NCBI GenBank assembly: GCA_965279165.1
Contig: OZ257140.1
Coordinates: 744,001 to 808,000, forward strand
Reading direction: 5' to 3'
Source: JBAYIE01 sp965279165
GTDB lineage: Bacteria > Bacteroidota > Bacteroidia > UKL13-3
Length of the DNA stretch: 64,000 nucleotides
Made by a program: the position numbers and the translations under genes. The first letter of the stretch is position 1. The number at the start of each line of letters is the position of its first letter. The notes under the pieces are model-generated. The model searched no databases. It saw only the letters and a list, made by a program, of their open reading frames with translations, and was not told the origin of the DNA. This document shows, piece after piece, positions 37,865 to 45,806 of the stretch.

Positions 37865-37884
37865 ATGTTAAAAGTAAAAAACAA

Positions 37885-37935
37885 ACCCCAAATCTTTTAT
37901 CCATGAATGGTATCATTCACACAAAGATTTGGGGT
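37885..37935 (-). terminator. Hairpin terminator/attenuator between nosZ and nosL
   Basis: A 13-bp perfect stem (37885-37897 with 37923-37935, core CCCCAAATCTTT / AAAGATTTGGGG) has an inner TGAATG/CATTCA stem in its loop. In minus sense it is followed by TTTGTTTTTT. It lies 13 nt after the nosZ stop and should cut transcription entering nosLDFY. Confidence 0.85.
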
Positions 37936-37948
37936 GTATTATAATTAA

Positions 37949-39949
37949 TTATTCTGCAGATGGTTGGTTATCGCCACCTGTAGAGAAAGTAAGTGCCACC
38001 TTTGAAGAAGCAGGTGATACGCGCACATAACCTTGCATTTCCTGGTGTAAAGCAGAACAGAAATCGGTGCAATACATTGGATAAACACCTACACGATTAG
38101 GAATCCATTTCAGTGTTTGAGTTTCTCCCGGCATGATTAACAATTCAGCATTGTTGGCACCTTTCACAGCAAATCCATGTGGTACATCCCAATCTTGTTC
38201 GAGGTTGGTAACATGGAAATAAACTACATCTCCAAGCTTAACACCTTCGATATTATCCGGAGTAAAGTGTGAACGAATAGAAGTCATGTACACATGGATT
38301 TCATTTCCTTTGCGTTCCACTTTGGCTTTTCCTTCTCCCATGGTTACGTAAGGATGTTTATTTTCTTCGAGTTTAAATATTTTGGTGCTGTTCTTTTCGA
38401 TTAATTCTGCAGGCACTGCCTCTGCATAATGTGGTTCGCCAATGGTAGGAAAATCAAGCAACAATTTCATTTTATCGCCATCGATACTATACAATTGGGC
38501 AGATTGTGTTAATTCAGGTCCGGTTGGTAAATAGCGATCTTTGGTAATTTTATTATACGCTATAACGTATTTACCATGCGGCTTTGTGGTTGGTCCGCCT
38601 GGAACACATAAATGTCCGATTGAATAATAGGTTGGTACCCGATCCACCACTTCCAGTTTTTCGATATTCCATTTTACTATTTCTGAAGACACAAAGAACG
38701 AAGTGTAGGCAAAACCTTTACCGTCAAATTCGGTATGCAATGGTCCAAGACCGGGTTTTTTAACTTCGCCATGTAAAACGGCATCGTATTTCAATACAGG
38801 AATTCCTTGGAAATCTCCTTCGTAGGTTTTTGCAGTAATTGCAGCCAACATTTTATCGTAGGAGAACACCGGAATAATAGCGGCTAATTTTCCTGAACCA
38901 ACTATATACTGTCCGGTTGGATCCACGTCGCAACCATGTGGTGATTTAGGGCAAGGCATAAAGTAAACCAAACCTTCATATTGTTTAGGGTCGAGTACAA
39001 TTGCTTCTGTAAACGATTCTGATTTTGCACTGTGAACGGATTCGTCGTAAATATTATGCTGGTATTTTACCTTTTTCTTCATTCCTTTTCCTGCTTTCAC
39101 CAACTCTTCACATTTTTTCCAGTTCACCGCCATGATAAAATCTTTGTCTTTTTGGGAAGCATTTACTTCCAACAAAGTATTGGCTTCTTCAGAATTATAG
39201 CAAGAGAAGAACACCCAATCGTGGGAAGCTTTTTTACCTGCACGGGCAAGGTCGAAATTAAATCCGGGTAACAATATTTGAAAACCTAACGACATTCCGC
39301 CTGACTTAGGATCGATAGATATAAAACTTACAGTACCTTTAAAATTCTTTTTATAAGAACTGATAGGCACATCAGGACTCGCATCATCGTCGTCCATAGG
39401 ATAACTGAAACGAGTACCGGCAACCACATACTCCGAATTTTCGGTAATGAATGGAGAAGAGTGATTTCCGCTGCTGTTAGGGATTTCGATAATTTCGGAT
39501 GTGCGGTATGTTTTTAAATCAATACGGGCAATACGAGGTGTATTATTTCCATTGATAAATGCCCATCTGCCATCATGTTCGCCATTGCTAAGCGACATTG
39601 CGATATGGTGGGAATCGTCCCATGGCACGAAACCATGAGAAGTAGAAAGCATTGCTTTGGTTTCTTCGGTATAACCATATCCGGAAGTTGGATCTACAGA
39701 AAACACCGGAATAACACGTAATAAGCGGCCTGATGGCAAACCATATACCGACATTTGACCACTGAATCCACCGGAAACAAAATTATAAAACTCATCGTGT
39801 TTACCCGGGGCTACATAAACTTTTGAAGCTGCATTATCATCTACCCCGCTAAGCTTGGGTTTATTATTGCATCCTACAAAAAAGAGGGCTGTAATTACGG
39901 ATACCAGAACTGCTGATACCAATAATAGTTTAACTGTTGAACGATTCAT
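37949..39949 (-). CDS. nosZ: Nitrous oxide reductase NosZ, Sec-dependent (clade II)
   Basis: 666 aa. The N-terminus is a Sec/lipoprotein signal (lipobox ALFFVGC, Cys27), not a twin-arginine signal, which assigns it to clade II. A seven-bladed propeller region carries the CuZ histidines (for example in GEHDGRW, SPHGCDVDP, GPLHTEF and GHLCVPGG). The C-terminal cupredoxin has the CuA ligands C627, C631, H635 and M638 in YCTDFCSALHQEMQGY. It reduces N2O to N2 in the periplasm. The possible lipid anchor is unusual for the textbook soluble enzyme. It follows the cytochrome c gene by 40 nt. Confidence 0.96.
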   Translation of the reverse strand: MNRSTVKLLLVSAVLVSVITALFFVGCNNKPKLSGVDDNAASKVYVAPGKHDEFYNFVSGGFSGQMSVYGLPSGRLLRVIPVFSVDPTSGYGYTEETKAMLSTSHGFVPWDDSHHIAMSLSNGEHDGRWAFINGNNTPRIARIDLKTYRTSEIIEIPNSSGNHSSPFITENSEYVVAGTRFSYPMDDDDASPDVPISSYKKNFKGTVSFISIDPKSGGMSLGFQILLPGFNFDLARAGKKASHDWVFFSCYNSEEANTLLEVNASQKDKDFIMAVNWKKCEELVKAGKGMKKKVKYQHNIYDESVHSAKSESFTEAIVLDPKQYEGLVYFMPCPKSPHGCDVDPTGQYIVGSGKLAAIIPVFSYDKMLAAITAKTYEGDFQGIPVLKYDAVLHGEVKKPGLGPLHTEFDGKGFAYTSFFVSSEIVKWNIEKLEVVDRVPTYYSIGHLCVPGGPTTKPHGKYVIAYNKITKDRYLPTGPELTQSAQLYSIDGDKMKLLLDFPTIGEPHYAEAVPAELIEKNSTKIFKLEENKHPYVTMGEGKAKVERKGNEIHVYMTSIRSHFTPDNIEGVKLGDVVYFHVTNLEQDWDVPHGFAVKGANNAELLIMPGETQTLKWIPNRVGVYPMYCTDFCSALHQEMQGYVRVSPASSKVALTFSTGGDNQPSAE

Positions 39950-39989
39950 ATATTTAGGTGATTTTTTATTGATTGGGGAAATTTAATTT

Positions 39990-40454
39990 CTATTTAATAC
40001 CGTCGTTGTTACGCATAAATTCGAATACATTTCTGGCATCGGCTTCGGATAAATTCTGGTTAGGCATACGAACCAAACATTCTTCGAGCATGGAAATTGC
40101 TTTCGGGTCTTTATTCAGCATTTCTTCTACGTTAATGGCGAAATTCATGATCCATTCCGGTTTGCGGCGATCGGTTACCCCTTTCCATCCGGGACCAACC
40201 AATTTGGTTCCATCTAAGCGATGGCAGGCAGAACATTTTAATTCATAGATTCCTTTTCCAGCAGTAACCATGGTTTGATCGAGTGGATTGGTTAATTCAA
40301 CATGATCAATCGGGCCCACACCTTTTTCATTATCTGTTTCGGCTGATTGGGGCTGTTCTGTTGTAGTTGTATTTTGTACCGGCGGATTTCCACCACAACT
40401 ATACAAGAAAATAGAAGTAGCGAAAACAAAAGTAATAATAAGTGCTTTTTTCAT
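39990..40454 (-). CDS. c-type cytochrome lipoprotein, probable NosZ electron donor
   Basis: 154 aa. Lipobox FLYSC (Cys20), a short acidic linker, then one haem site CSACH (C74, C77, H78). The likely axial methionine is M130 in VRMPNQNLSEADA. Length and the GPGWKGV loop fit small class I cytochromes. It is encoded 40 nt upstream of nosZ on the same strand and is the obvious candidate to pass electrons to the CuA site; this is inference from context. Confidence 0.9.
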   Translation of the reverse strand: MKKALIITFVFATSIFLYSCGGNPPVQNTTTTEQPQSAETDNEKGVGPIDHVELTNPLDQTMVTAGKGIYELKCSACHRLDGTKLVGPGWKGVTDRRKPEWIMNFAINVEEMLNKDPKAISMLEECLVRMPNQNLSEADARNVFEFMRNNDGIK

Positions 40455-40550
40455 ATGGGTTTAATTATTGATTGTTTAATTTCGGATACGAATGTCTTTT
40501 TATTTGGTACAAGTTTGAATGAGTTAGGTCATATTATTTTTTGATACTTG

Positions 40551-41465
40551 TCACTCCCCCCAGTTATCGACTTCGGTTTTCGAATAAAGGGAAGGGAAAA
40601 ATATTCTTCTTTGGTATTTGGGATGCAGGTATTTTACCCATTGGCTACCGCCTGTTGCGGCTATAGGTTCGCCTTTTTGTGCCAGGTAAGTATGGGCAGT
40701 TTGTAAGTGAACCATAGGCCAAGTGATATTGTATTTACAATCAAAAACTTTTAGGGCCTTCTTTAATAGTGAAGTAGATTCATCCGTGGATTTTAATCCG
40801 GTAAGAATTTGATTCAAATTTGAATGCTCCATTTTCTTTGCTGTTTCGATAAAGGAAGATAGGTATTGTTTTTCGAAATCAGCTAACGTTACACTCTTTT
40901 TACCTGTAGTACGGTCAATTCCTGCTTCTTGCCAATAGATATAGTTAAATTTTTGTTCTAGCGTAGTTTTTTCCGGCATAATTGCTTTGGAACGTTCGTT
41001 GATCAAGTTATCCAAATCGGTGCAATACAATTCGATCAAGCGGAATTGGGCAGATTGAAAACCACTGGCGGGAGCGAGACTTAGACGAAATTGGTTGTAT
41101 TCTTCGTAACTCATTCCTTTATTCATGATGGAGAATGAATTAATCAACAAATCGGTATAGCGATCGAGCCGACCCAGTTTTTCAATCATCGTATCTACAT
41201 CCGGTTTGTTATCCTTATCAGTTAATTGTTGTAACTCGTGCACCATCAAACGCAGAACAAGCTCTGTTATCTGGTGGTATACAATAAATATAAATTCGTC
41301 GTTAAATCCGGTTCTGGGTTTTTGCAGCGACAACAACGTATTTACTTCTACATAATCCCAATAATTTACCGGTTTACTATGCAGCAAACCTTTCAAAAAA
41401 ACATCCCCATCCTGGTTGTTTTTACTGTACTTTTCGTAAATGTCTTGAATTAATTTTTCATTCAT
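40551..41465 (-). CDS. kynA: Tryptophan 2,3-dioxygenase family protein
   Basis: 304 aa all-helical haem dioxygenase. Matching motifs: FIFIVYHQITELVLRLMVHE (H64 region), SLAPASGFQSAQFRLIEL (129-146), the likely haem ligand in WPMVHLQTAHTYL (H253 or H258), and GEPIAATGGSQW (substrate loop). It opens the indole ring of tryptophan to N-formylkynurenine. No other kynurenine-pathway gene is adjacent. It sits between the Rrf2 regulator (1 nt gap) and the cytochrome/nosZ genes, an unexpected position. Confidence 0.9.
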   Translation of the reverse strand: MNEKLIQDIYEKYSKNNQDGDVFLKGLLHSKPVNYWDYVEVNTLLSLQKPRTGFNDEFIFIVYHQITELVLRLMVHELQQLTDKDNKPDVDTMIEKLGRLDRYTDLLINSFSIMNKGMSYEEYNQFRLSLAPASGFQSAQFRLIELYCTDLDNLINERSKAIMPEKTTLEQKFNYIYWQEAGIDRTTGKKSVTLADFEKQYLSSFIETAKKMEHSNLNQILTGLKSTDESTSLLKKALKVFDCKYNITWPMVHLQTAHTYLAQKGEPIAATGGSQWVKYLHPKYQRRIFFPSLYSKTEVDNWGE

Positions 41466-41466
41466 A

Positions 41467-41901
41467 TTATGCCACTTTGGGTTTTAGGCCATTTTTAAAT
41501 ATATCTTCTGTAATATCTTTTATACTTGTTTCTGTTAGCATGGCTGCTAATTTATTCCGAATCACTTTAAACTCATCATGCAATAAACACGGGTTCTTTT
41601 CCGAGCAAGGAATTAAACCGATGGCACAACCTTTAAAAACTTTATCGCCATCGATCACCTTTACGATTTCCACCAACCGCACCTTTGCGTGTGTATTGTC
41701 AATAAAAAAACCACCACCCGGACCTTTAACAGAACCAATCAAACCGGCTTTACTTAATTGTTGTAACACTTTAGAAGCATAATGCATTGGGGCGTTTATT
41801 GATTCAGCAATTTCTTGAATCTTAACAATTGGAGACACCGCAGATTGCGAGGATAAAAATATAACAGCCCTAAAAGCGTATTCGCATGATTTTGAAAACA
41901 T
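41467..41901 (-). CDS. Rrf2-family Fe-S transcriptional regulator (NsrR/IscR-like)
   Basis: 144 aa from ATG 41901, where the family start MFSKSCEYAFRAVIFLS begins; an upstream extension to 41952 is unlikely. Winged HTH with VLQQLSKAGLIGSVKGPGGGF. Three cysteines, C92, C99 and C105, in GCAIGLIPCSEKNPC have the spacing of Fe-S ligands in NsrR/RsrR-type members, which sense NO or redox state. Directly upstream of and co-oriented with the tryptophan dioxygenase, cytochrome c and nos genes, it is a likely regulator of that locus. Confidence 0.88.
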   Translation of the reverse strand: MFSKSCEYAFRAVIFLSSQSAVSPIVKIQEIAESINAPMHYASKVLQQLSKAGLIGSVKGPGGGFFIDNTHAKVRLVEIVKVIDGDKVFKGCAIGLIPCSEKNPCLLHDEFKVIRNKLAAMLTETSIKDITEDIFKNGLKPKVA

Positions 41902-42044
41902 GTGTAAATTTAAATAAATGATTAAAAGAAAAAACTGATATTTATAAGGCAATATTACCGGACAAAATTATCTTAATTTATGACGAACATCATTGCAAGC
42001 AAATAATCGCACGAATAACTTGCGTGCTGTAAAAAAACTCCTTT

Positions 42045-42602
42045 ATGAAAAAAATATTAGTATTATGTGGTGCAGGTATCGTATTGCTTGCATTGCAATC
42101 ATGTGGTTCCGGTGAAAACAAATCGGCAACTGCAGCACCAACGGAAGAAGCTGCAGCGGGCGGAGGTCAATCAACCGTTCAGGATAATGAATCGGCTAAA
42201 GATGTTGTAAAAGTTGCGGTTGGTTCGCCCGACCACACCACTTTGGTAGCAGCTGTAAAAGCAGCGGAGTTGGTTGATGTATTGAGCAATGCCGGTCCTT
42301 TTACCGTTTTTGCACCGGTTAATGCGGCATTCGACGCATTACCTGCAGGAACTGTTGAATCGTTGTTGTTACCGGAAAACAAAAGCAAATTGCAAGACAT
42401 CCTACAACACCATGTTTTTGTTGGCGTATTAAAAGTGGAACAATTAAAAGATGGTCAAGTTTTGGGAATGGTTGATGGAACCAATGCAACTATACATATT
42501 AAAGATGGCAAAACTTATATTGATGATGCAGCAATTGGCGGTTCGGTAGTTGCAAGCAATGGTATTGTGCATGTGATTGACAAAGTAGTTTTGTCGAAAT
42601 AA
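42045..42602 (+). CDS. Fasciclin (FAS1)-domain lipoprotein
   Basis: 185 aa. Lipobox LALQSC (Cys20), an Ala/Glu/Gly-rich linker (24-50), then one FAS1 domain with DHTTLVAAVKAAELVDVL, GPFTVFAPVNAAFDALPAG and the C-terminal GIVHVIDKVVL. FAS1 proteins mediate adhesion at the cell surface. Divergent from the Rrf2 gene. A duplicate of its last codons plus terminator lies 600 bp downstream. Confidence 0.92.
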   Translation: MKKILVLCGAGIVLLALQSCGSGENKSATAAPTEEAAAGGGQSTVQDNESAKDVVKVAVGSPDHTTLVAAVKAAELVDVLSNAGPFTVFAPVNAAFDALPAGTVESLLLPENKSKLQDILQHHVFVGVLKVEQLKDGQVLGMVDGTNATIHIKDGKTYIDDAAIGGSVVASNGIVHVIDKVVLSK

Positions 42603-42631
42603 TTTCTCTCTTTTATTATTGGTATAAACGT

Positions 42632-42663
42632 AAAAAAGTCCGAAGGAAACTTCGGACTTTTTT
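42632..42663 (+). terminator. Rho-independent terminator of the fasciclin gene
   Basis: A 14-bp stem, AAAAAAGTCCGAAG / CTTCGGACTTTTTT, with a GAAA loop lies 29 nt after the stop; the A/T flanks make it usable on both strands. Confidence 0.9.
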
Positions 42664-42720
42664 ATTTAATGGTATGCCGTTTGGTTTTAACAATCTGCAT
42701 CGCATGGAAGCATTAATGAT

Positions 42721-43140
42721 ATTTCGCCCTTACAGGGTTTGTGTTTGCATTGTTTTTCATCCGGCTGCACCGGATGTTGGGATATATCGCCCCTGCAGGG
42801 CTAGGTATTTCGTTGGTTAATTATTATCCGGCTGCACCGGATGTTAGGATATATCGCCCCTGCAGGGCTGGGAATTTCGTTGGTTAGTTATTATCCGGCT
42901 GCACCGGATGTTAGGATATATCGCCCCTGCAGGGCTGGGAATTTCGTTGGTTAGTTATCATCCGGCTGCACCGGATGTTGCGATATATCGCCCCTGCAGG
43001 GCTAGGTATTTCGTTGGTTAATTATCATCCGGCTGCACCGGATGTTGCGATATATCGCCCCTGCAGGGCTGGGAATTTCGTTGGTTGTTTATCATCCGGC
43101 TACGCCGGATGCTTGAATATATCGCCCCTTCAGGGCTGTG
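42721..43140. repeat. Six-copy 67-bp array with paired palindromes
   Basis: The unit starts ATCCGGCTGCACCGGATGTT (6-bp stem around CTGCA), is followed by GATATATCGCCCCTGCAGGGCT (a second palindrome, also centred on CTGCA), and ends ATTTCGTTGGTTA. CCGG starts are at 42761, 42828, 42895, 42962, 43029 and 43096: exactly 67 bp apart. A degenerate GCCCTTACAGGGTT precedes the first copy, and the last copy is diverged (TACGCC for TGCACC). No gene is present; readings across it are repeat artefacts. Confidence 0.93.
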
Positions 43141-43145
43141 TATTG

Positions 43146-43212
43146 GAATTGTGCAAGTGATTGACAAAGTGGTACTGCCTAAATTATTTCTCTTTTTTAT
43201 TATTGGTATAAA
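43146..43212 (+). pseudogene. Remnant 3' end of a second fasciclin gene
   Basis: Bases 43148-43212 repeat the last codons of the intact FAS1 gene and its 3' flank: GIVQVIDKVVLPK here against GIVHVIDKVVLSK there, then the same TTATTTCTCTTTT...TATTGGTATAAAC leader to a near-identical terminator. The rest of the copy is gone, replaced by the 67-bp array. It marks a duplicated, then deleted, paralogue. Confidence 0.85.
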
Positions 43213-43215
43213 CAA

Positions 43216-43245
43216 AAAAAGTCCGAAGTTTCCTTCGGACTTTTT
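43216..43245. terminator. Duplicated terminator, bidirectional with sucC
   Basis: AAAAAGTCCGAAG / CTTCGGACTTTTT with a TTTC loop; the loop is the inverse of the GAAA loop at 42646. It ends 22 bp beyond the sucC stop codon, so it can terminate sucC on the minus strand. Confidence 0.88.
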
Positions 43246-43267
43246 ATTTACAAAATTTTATCAAACC

Positions 43268-44488
43268 TTAAAGTTTTCCTTCAACCGCTTTCTGAACCAA
43301 ATCAGCAGCTTCTTTTAATACGATTGCTGAATATACTTTCAGTCCCGATTCATCGATTAATTTTTTAGCAGCTTCGGCATTGGTACCTTGTAAACGAACG
43401 ATAATCGGAACAGGAATACTGCCAATCGATTTATATGCATCTACAACACCTTGCGCAACACGGTCGCAACGGACGATACCACCAAAAATATTGATCAGGA
43501 TAGCTTTCACATTCGGGTCTTTCAGGATAATACGGAATCCGGCTTCAACGGTAGTTGCATTTGCGCTTCCACCAACATCCAAAAAGTTTGCAGGATCTCC
43601 ACCACTTAATTTAATGATATCCATGGTAGCCATTGCCAATCCGGCGCCGTTTACCATACAACCAACATTTCCATCTAACTTTACAAAGTTTAGGTTATGC
43701 TCTGCTGCTTCTACTTCTGTTGGATCCTCTTCAGCCAAATCACGTAATACTGCGTAATCCGGATGACGGTACAAGGCGTTATCATCGATATTTACTTTTC
43801 CATCCACCGCAATAATTTTGTTATCAGAAGTTTTTAATACCGGGTTGATTTCAAACATGGCTGCATCGGATTTATCGTATGCGGTATATAATGCCGTAAC
43901 AAATTTTACCATTTGTTTGTGCGCATCGCCTTCCAAGCCTAGGTTAAAAGCGATTTTTCTGGCTTGGAATCCTTGAATACCAACTTTGGGATCAATTGTT
44001 TCTTTGTGAATGAGATGCGGTGTATTTTCTGCAACATGCTCAATATCCATTCCTCCTTCGGTTGAATACACGATGATATTTTTGCCTTGGGAACGGTCGA
44101 GCATCACGCTCATATAAAATTCTTTGGTTTCAGAATCTCCCGGATAATACACATCCTGGGCAATTAACACTTTACTAACCAATTTTCCTTTCGGTCCGGT
44201 TTGAATGGTAACCAAGGTTCCACCCAATATATTTCCTGCAATTTCTTTGGCTTTATCTGCATTTTTAGCAACTGCCACTCCCCTTTGTTCTTTTCCGATA
44301 ATCGTACCTTTTCCCCTGCCACCTGCATGAATTTGGGCTTTAACTACTACAAAGTCGCTGCCAAATTGTTCTTTTAACTTTATTGCAGCACTATGTGCTT
44401 CTTCTGCTGTTTCAGCTACAATGCCTTCCTGTACTGCTACTCCGAATGATTTGAGTATGTTCTTCGCTTGGTATTCGTGGATATTCAT
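43268..44488 (-). CDS. sucC: Succinyl-CoA synthetase, beta subunit
   Basis: 406 aa from ATG 44488 (MNIHEYQAKNILKSFGV), the conserved start. An open extension to 44614 overlaps lolD and is not used. ATP-grasp domain with VVKAQIHAGGRGKG, then GCMVNGAGLAMATMD and the CoA-ligase region ending ILINIFGGIVRCDRVAQGV. The ADP/GDP-forming enzyme converts succinyl-CoA to succinate in the TCA cycle. The alpha-subunit gene sucD is not adjacent. Divergent from lolD. Confidence 0.96.
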   Translation of the reverse strand: MNIHEYQAKNILKSFGVAVQEGIVAETAEEAHSAAIKLKEQFGSDFVVVKAQIHAGGRGKGTIIGKEQRGVAVAKNADKAKEIAGNILGGTLVTIQTGPKGKLVSKVLIAQDVYYPGDSETKEFYMSVMLDRSQGKNIIVYSTEGGMDIEHVAENTPHLIHKETIDPKVGIQGFQARKIAFNLGLEGDAHKQMVKFVTALYTAYDKSDAAMFEINPVLKTSDNKIIAVDGKVNIDDNALYRHPDYAVLRDLAEEDPTEVEAAEHNLNFVKLDGNVGCMVNGAGLAMATMDIIKLSGGDPANFLDVGGSANATTVEAGFRIILKDPNVKAILINIFGGIVRCDRVAQGVVDAYKSIGSIPVPIIVRLQGTNAEAAKKLIDESGLKVYSAIVLKEAADLVQKAVEGKL

Positions 44489-44588
44489 TTTACAAAATTT
44501 GTGTGCGAAAATAGGGTAATCTTTCACTTTTGTAAAAGATTTTTTAAGGCGTGGATAAGCCGCTAAAATATTGCATTTTTGGGTCCAT

Positions 44589-45248
44589 ATGATAATCGGA
44601 GAAAATATAACCAAGTCGTATCAGGATTTGCAGGTATTGAAGGGAATTAATTTGCATATTAAAAAAGGCGAGATAGTTTCCATTGTGGGTGCCAGCGGTG
44701 CAGGAAAAACAACCCTGTTGCAGCTGATTGGCACCCTCGATAAACCCGACAGCGGCAATATTTCGATCAACAATATCTACACCAATGAATTGAAAGGCAA
44801 CGAACTTTCGGCGTTCAGAAACCGTCATATTGGTTTTATCTTTCAATTTCATCAGTTATTACCTGAATTTACGGCACTCGAAAATATCTGTATACCTGCT
44901 TGGATTGCCAAGCGCAATGCCAAAGAAACGGAGGCAGAAGCCATGCGTCTTTTGCATTTGTTACAACTGCAAGACCGTGCCAAACACAAACCATCTGAAT
45001 TATCCGGTGGCGAACAACAAAGGGTTGCCGTTGCCAGGGCATTAATTAATAAGCCGTCGGTTTTGCTTGCAGATGAACCGTCGGGAAATCTCGATTCCAA
45101 AAATGCCGTTGAACTGCACGATTTGTTTTTTCGTTTAAGAGATGAACTTGGTCAAACCATTGTAATTGTAACACACAATGAGGTGCTGGCGGATAGGGCG
45201 GATAGGAAGTTGGTGATGAGAGACGGAATTATGAGATATGAGTTATAA
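44589..45248 (+). CDS. lolD: LolD-like ABC transporter ATPase
   Basis: 219 aa from ATG 44589. Walker A GASGAGKTT (34-42), Q-loop FQFHQLLPEF, signature LSGGEQQRVAVARAL, Walker B VLLADEPSGNLD, H-loop THNE. This matches LolD/MacB-type ATPases; LolD drives lipoprotein release from the inner membrane with LolC/E, which are not encoded nearby. The last residues (IMRYEL) and the TAA stop are written in the heptamer array that follows, so its C-terminus is repeat-derived. Confidence 0.9.
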   Translation: MIIGENITKSYQDLQVLKGINLHIKKGEIVSIVGASGAGKTTLLQLIGTLDKPDSGNISINNIYTNELKGNELSAFRNRHIGFIFQFHQLLPEFTALENICIPAWIAKRNAKETEAEAMRLLHLLQLQDRAKHKPSELSGGEQQRVAVARALINKPSVLLADEPSGNLDSKNAVELHDLFFRLRDELGQTIVIVTHNEVLADRADRKLVMRDGIMRYEL

Positions 45249-45787
45249 GATATGAGTTATGAGTTATAAGATATAAGTTATGAGTTATGAGTTATGGGTA
45301 ATAGGATGGTGTGAACTGTGATCCGTGAACTGTAAACTGAAAACTGTGATCCATGAACCGAAAACAGTGAATAGTGAACAGTGAACAGTGAACTGTAATC
45401 CGTGAACTGTACACTGTGATCCGTGAACTGTGAACTGTGAACTGTGATCCGAAAACCGTGAACCGTGAACTGTGAACTGAAAACCGTGAACTGTGAACCG
45501 TGAACCGTAAACTGAAAACTGTGATCCGAAAACCGTAAACTGAAAACTGTGATCCATGAACCGAAAACAGTGAATAGTGAACAGTGAACAGTAATCCGTG
45601 AACTGTACACTGTGATCCGTGAACTGTGAACTGTGATCCGAAAACCGTGAACCGTGAACTGTGAACTGAAAACCGTGAACTGTGAACCGTGAACCGTAAA
45701 CTGAAAACTGTGATCCGAAAACCGTAAACTGAAAACTGTGATCCATGAACCGAAAACTGTGAACCGTGAACCGTGAACTAAAAAATA
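45228..45787 (+). repeat. Eighty-unit heptamer satellite with higher-order repeat
   Basis: Strict 7-bp periodicity with no slip for 560 bp. The first units (attatga, gatatga, gttataa and similar) belong to the RAGWTAT dialect and include the lolD stop. From 45312 the dialect is TGAACTG (tgaactg, tgatccg, tgaaccg, aaaactg, taaactg, aaaacag, tgaatag). Block 45333-45535 (29 units) recurs at 45536-45724 (27 units, lacking two tgaactg) and begins a third time at 45725. The complementary strand is open in two frames for over 160 codons only because of this composition. Confidence 0.95.
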
Positions 45788-45806
45788 ACAATTATTAACC
45801 AATACG

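Noticed and set aside
42750..43140. Possible CRISPR or tandem coding repeats in the 67-bp array
   Set aside because: The units are near-identical throughout, with no unique spacers. The short plus- and minus-strand frames across it have no start signals or conserved features.
44489..44614. Upstream extension of sucC to a TTG at 44614
   Set aside because: It would overlap the divergent lolD start. The family's conserved N-terminus begins at the ATG at 44488.
45278..45802. Two long overlapping open frames on the minus strand (174 and 168 codons), rich in FTVHGS-like words
   Set aside because: They are open only because the complementary heptamers carry all the stops. The sequence is a strict 7-bp satellite, so the translation is a 7-residue periodic artefact.
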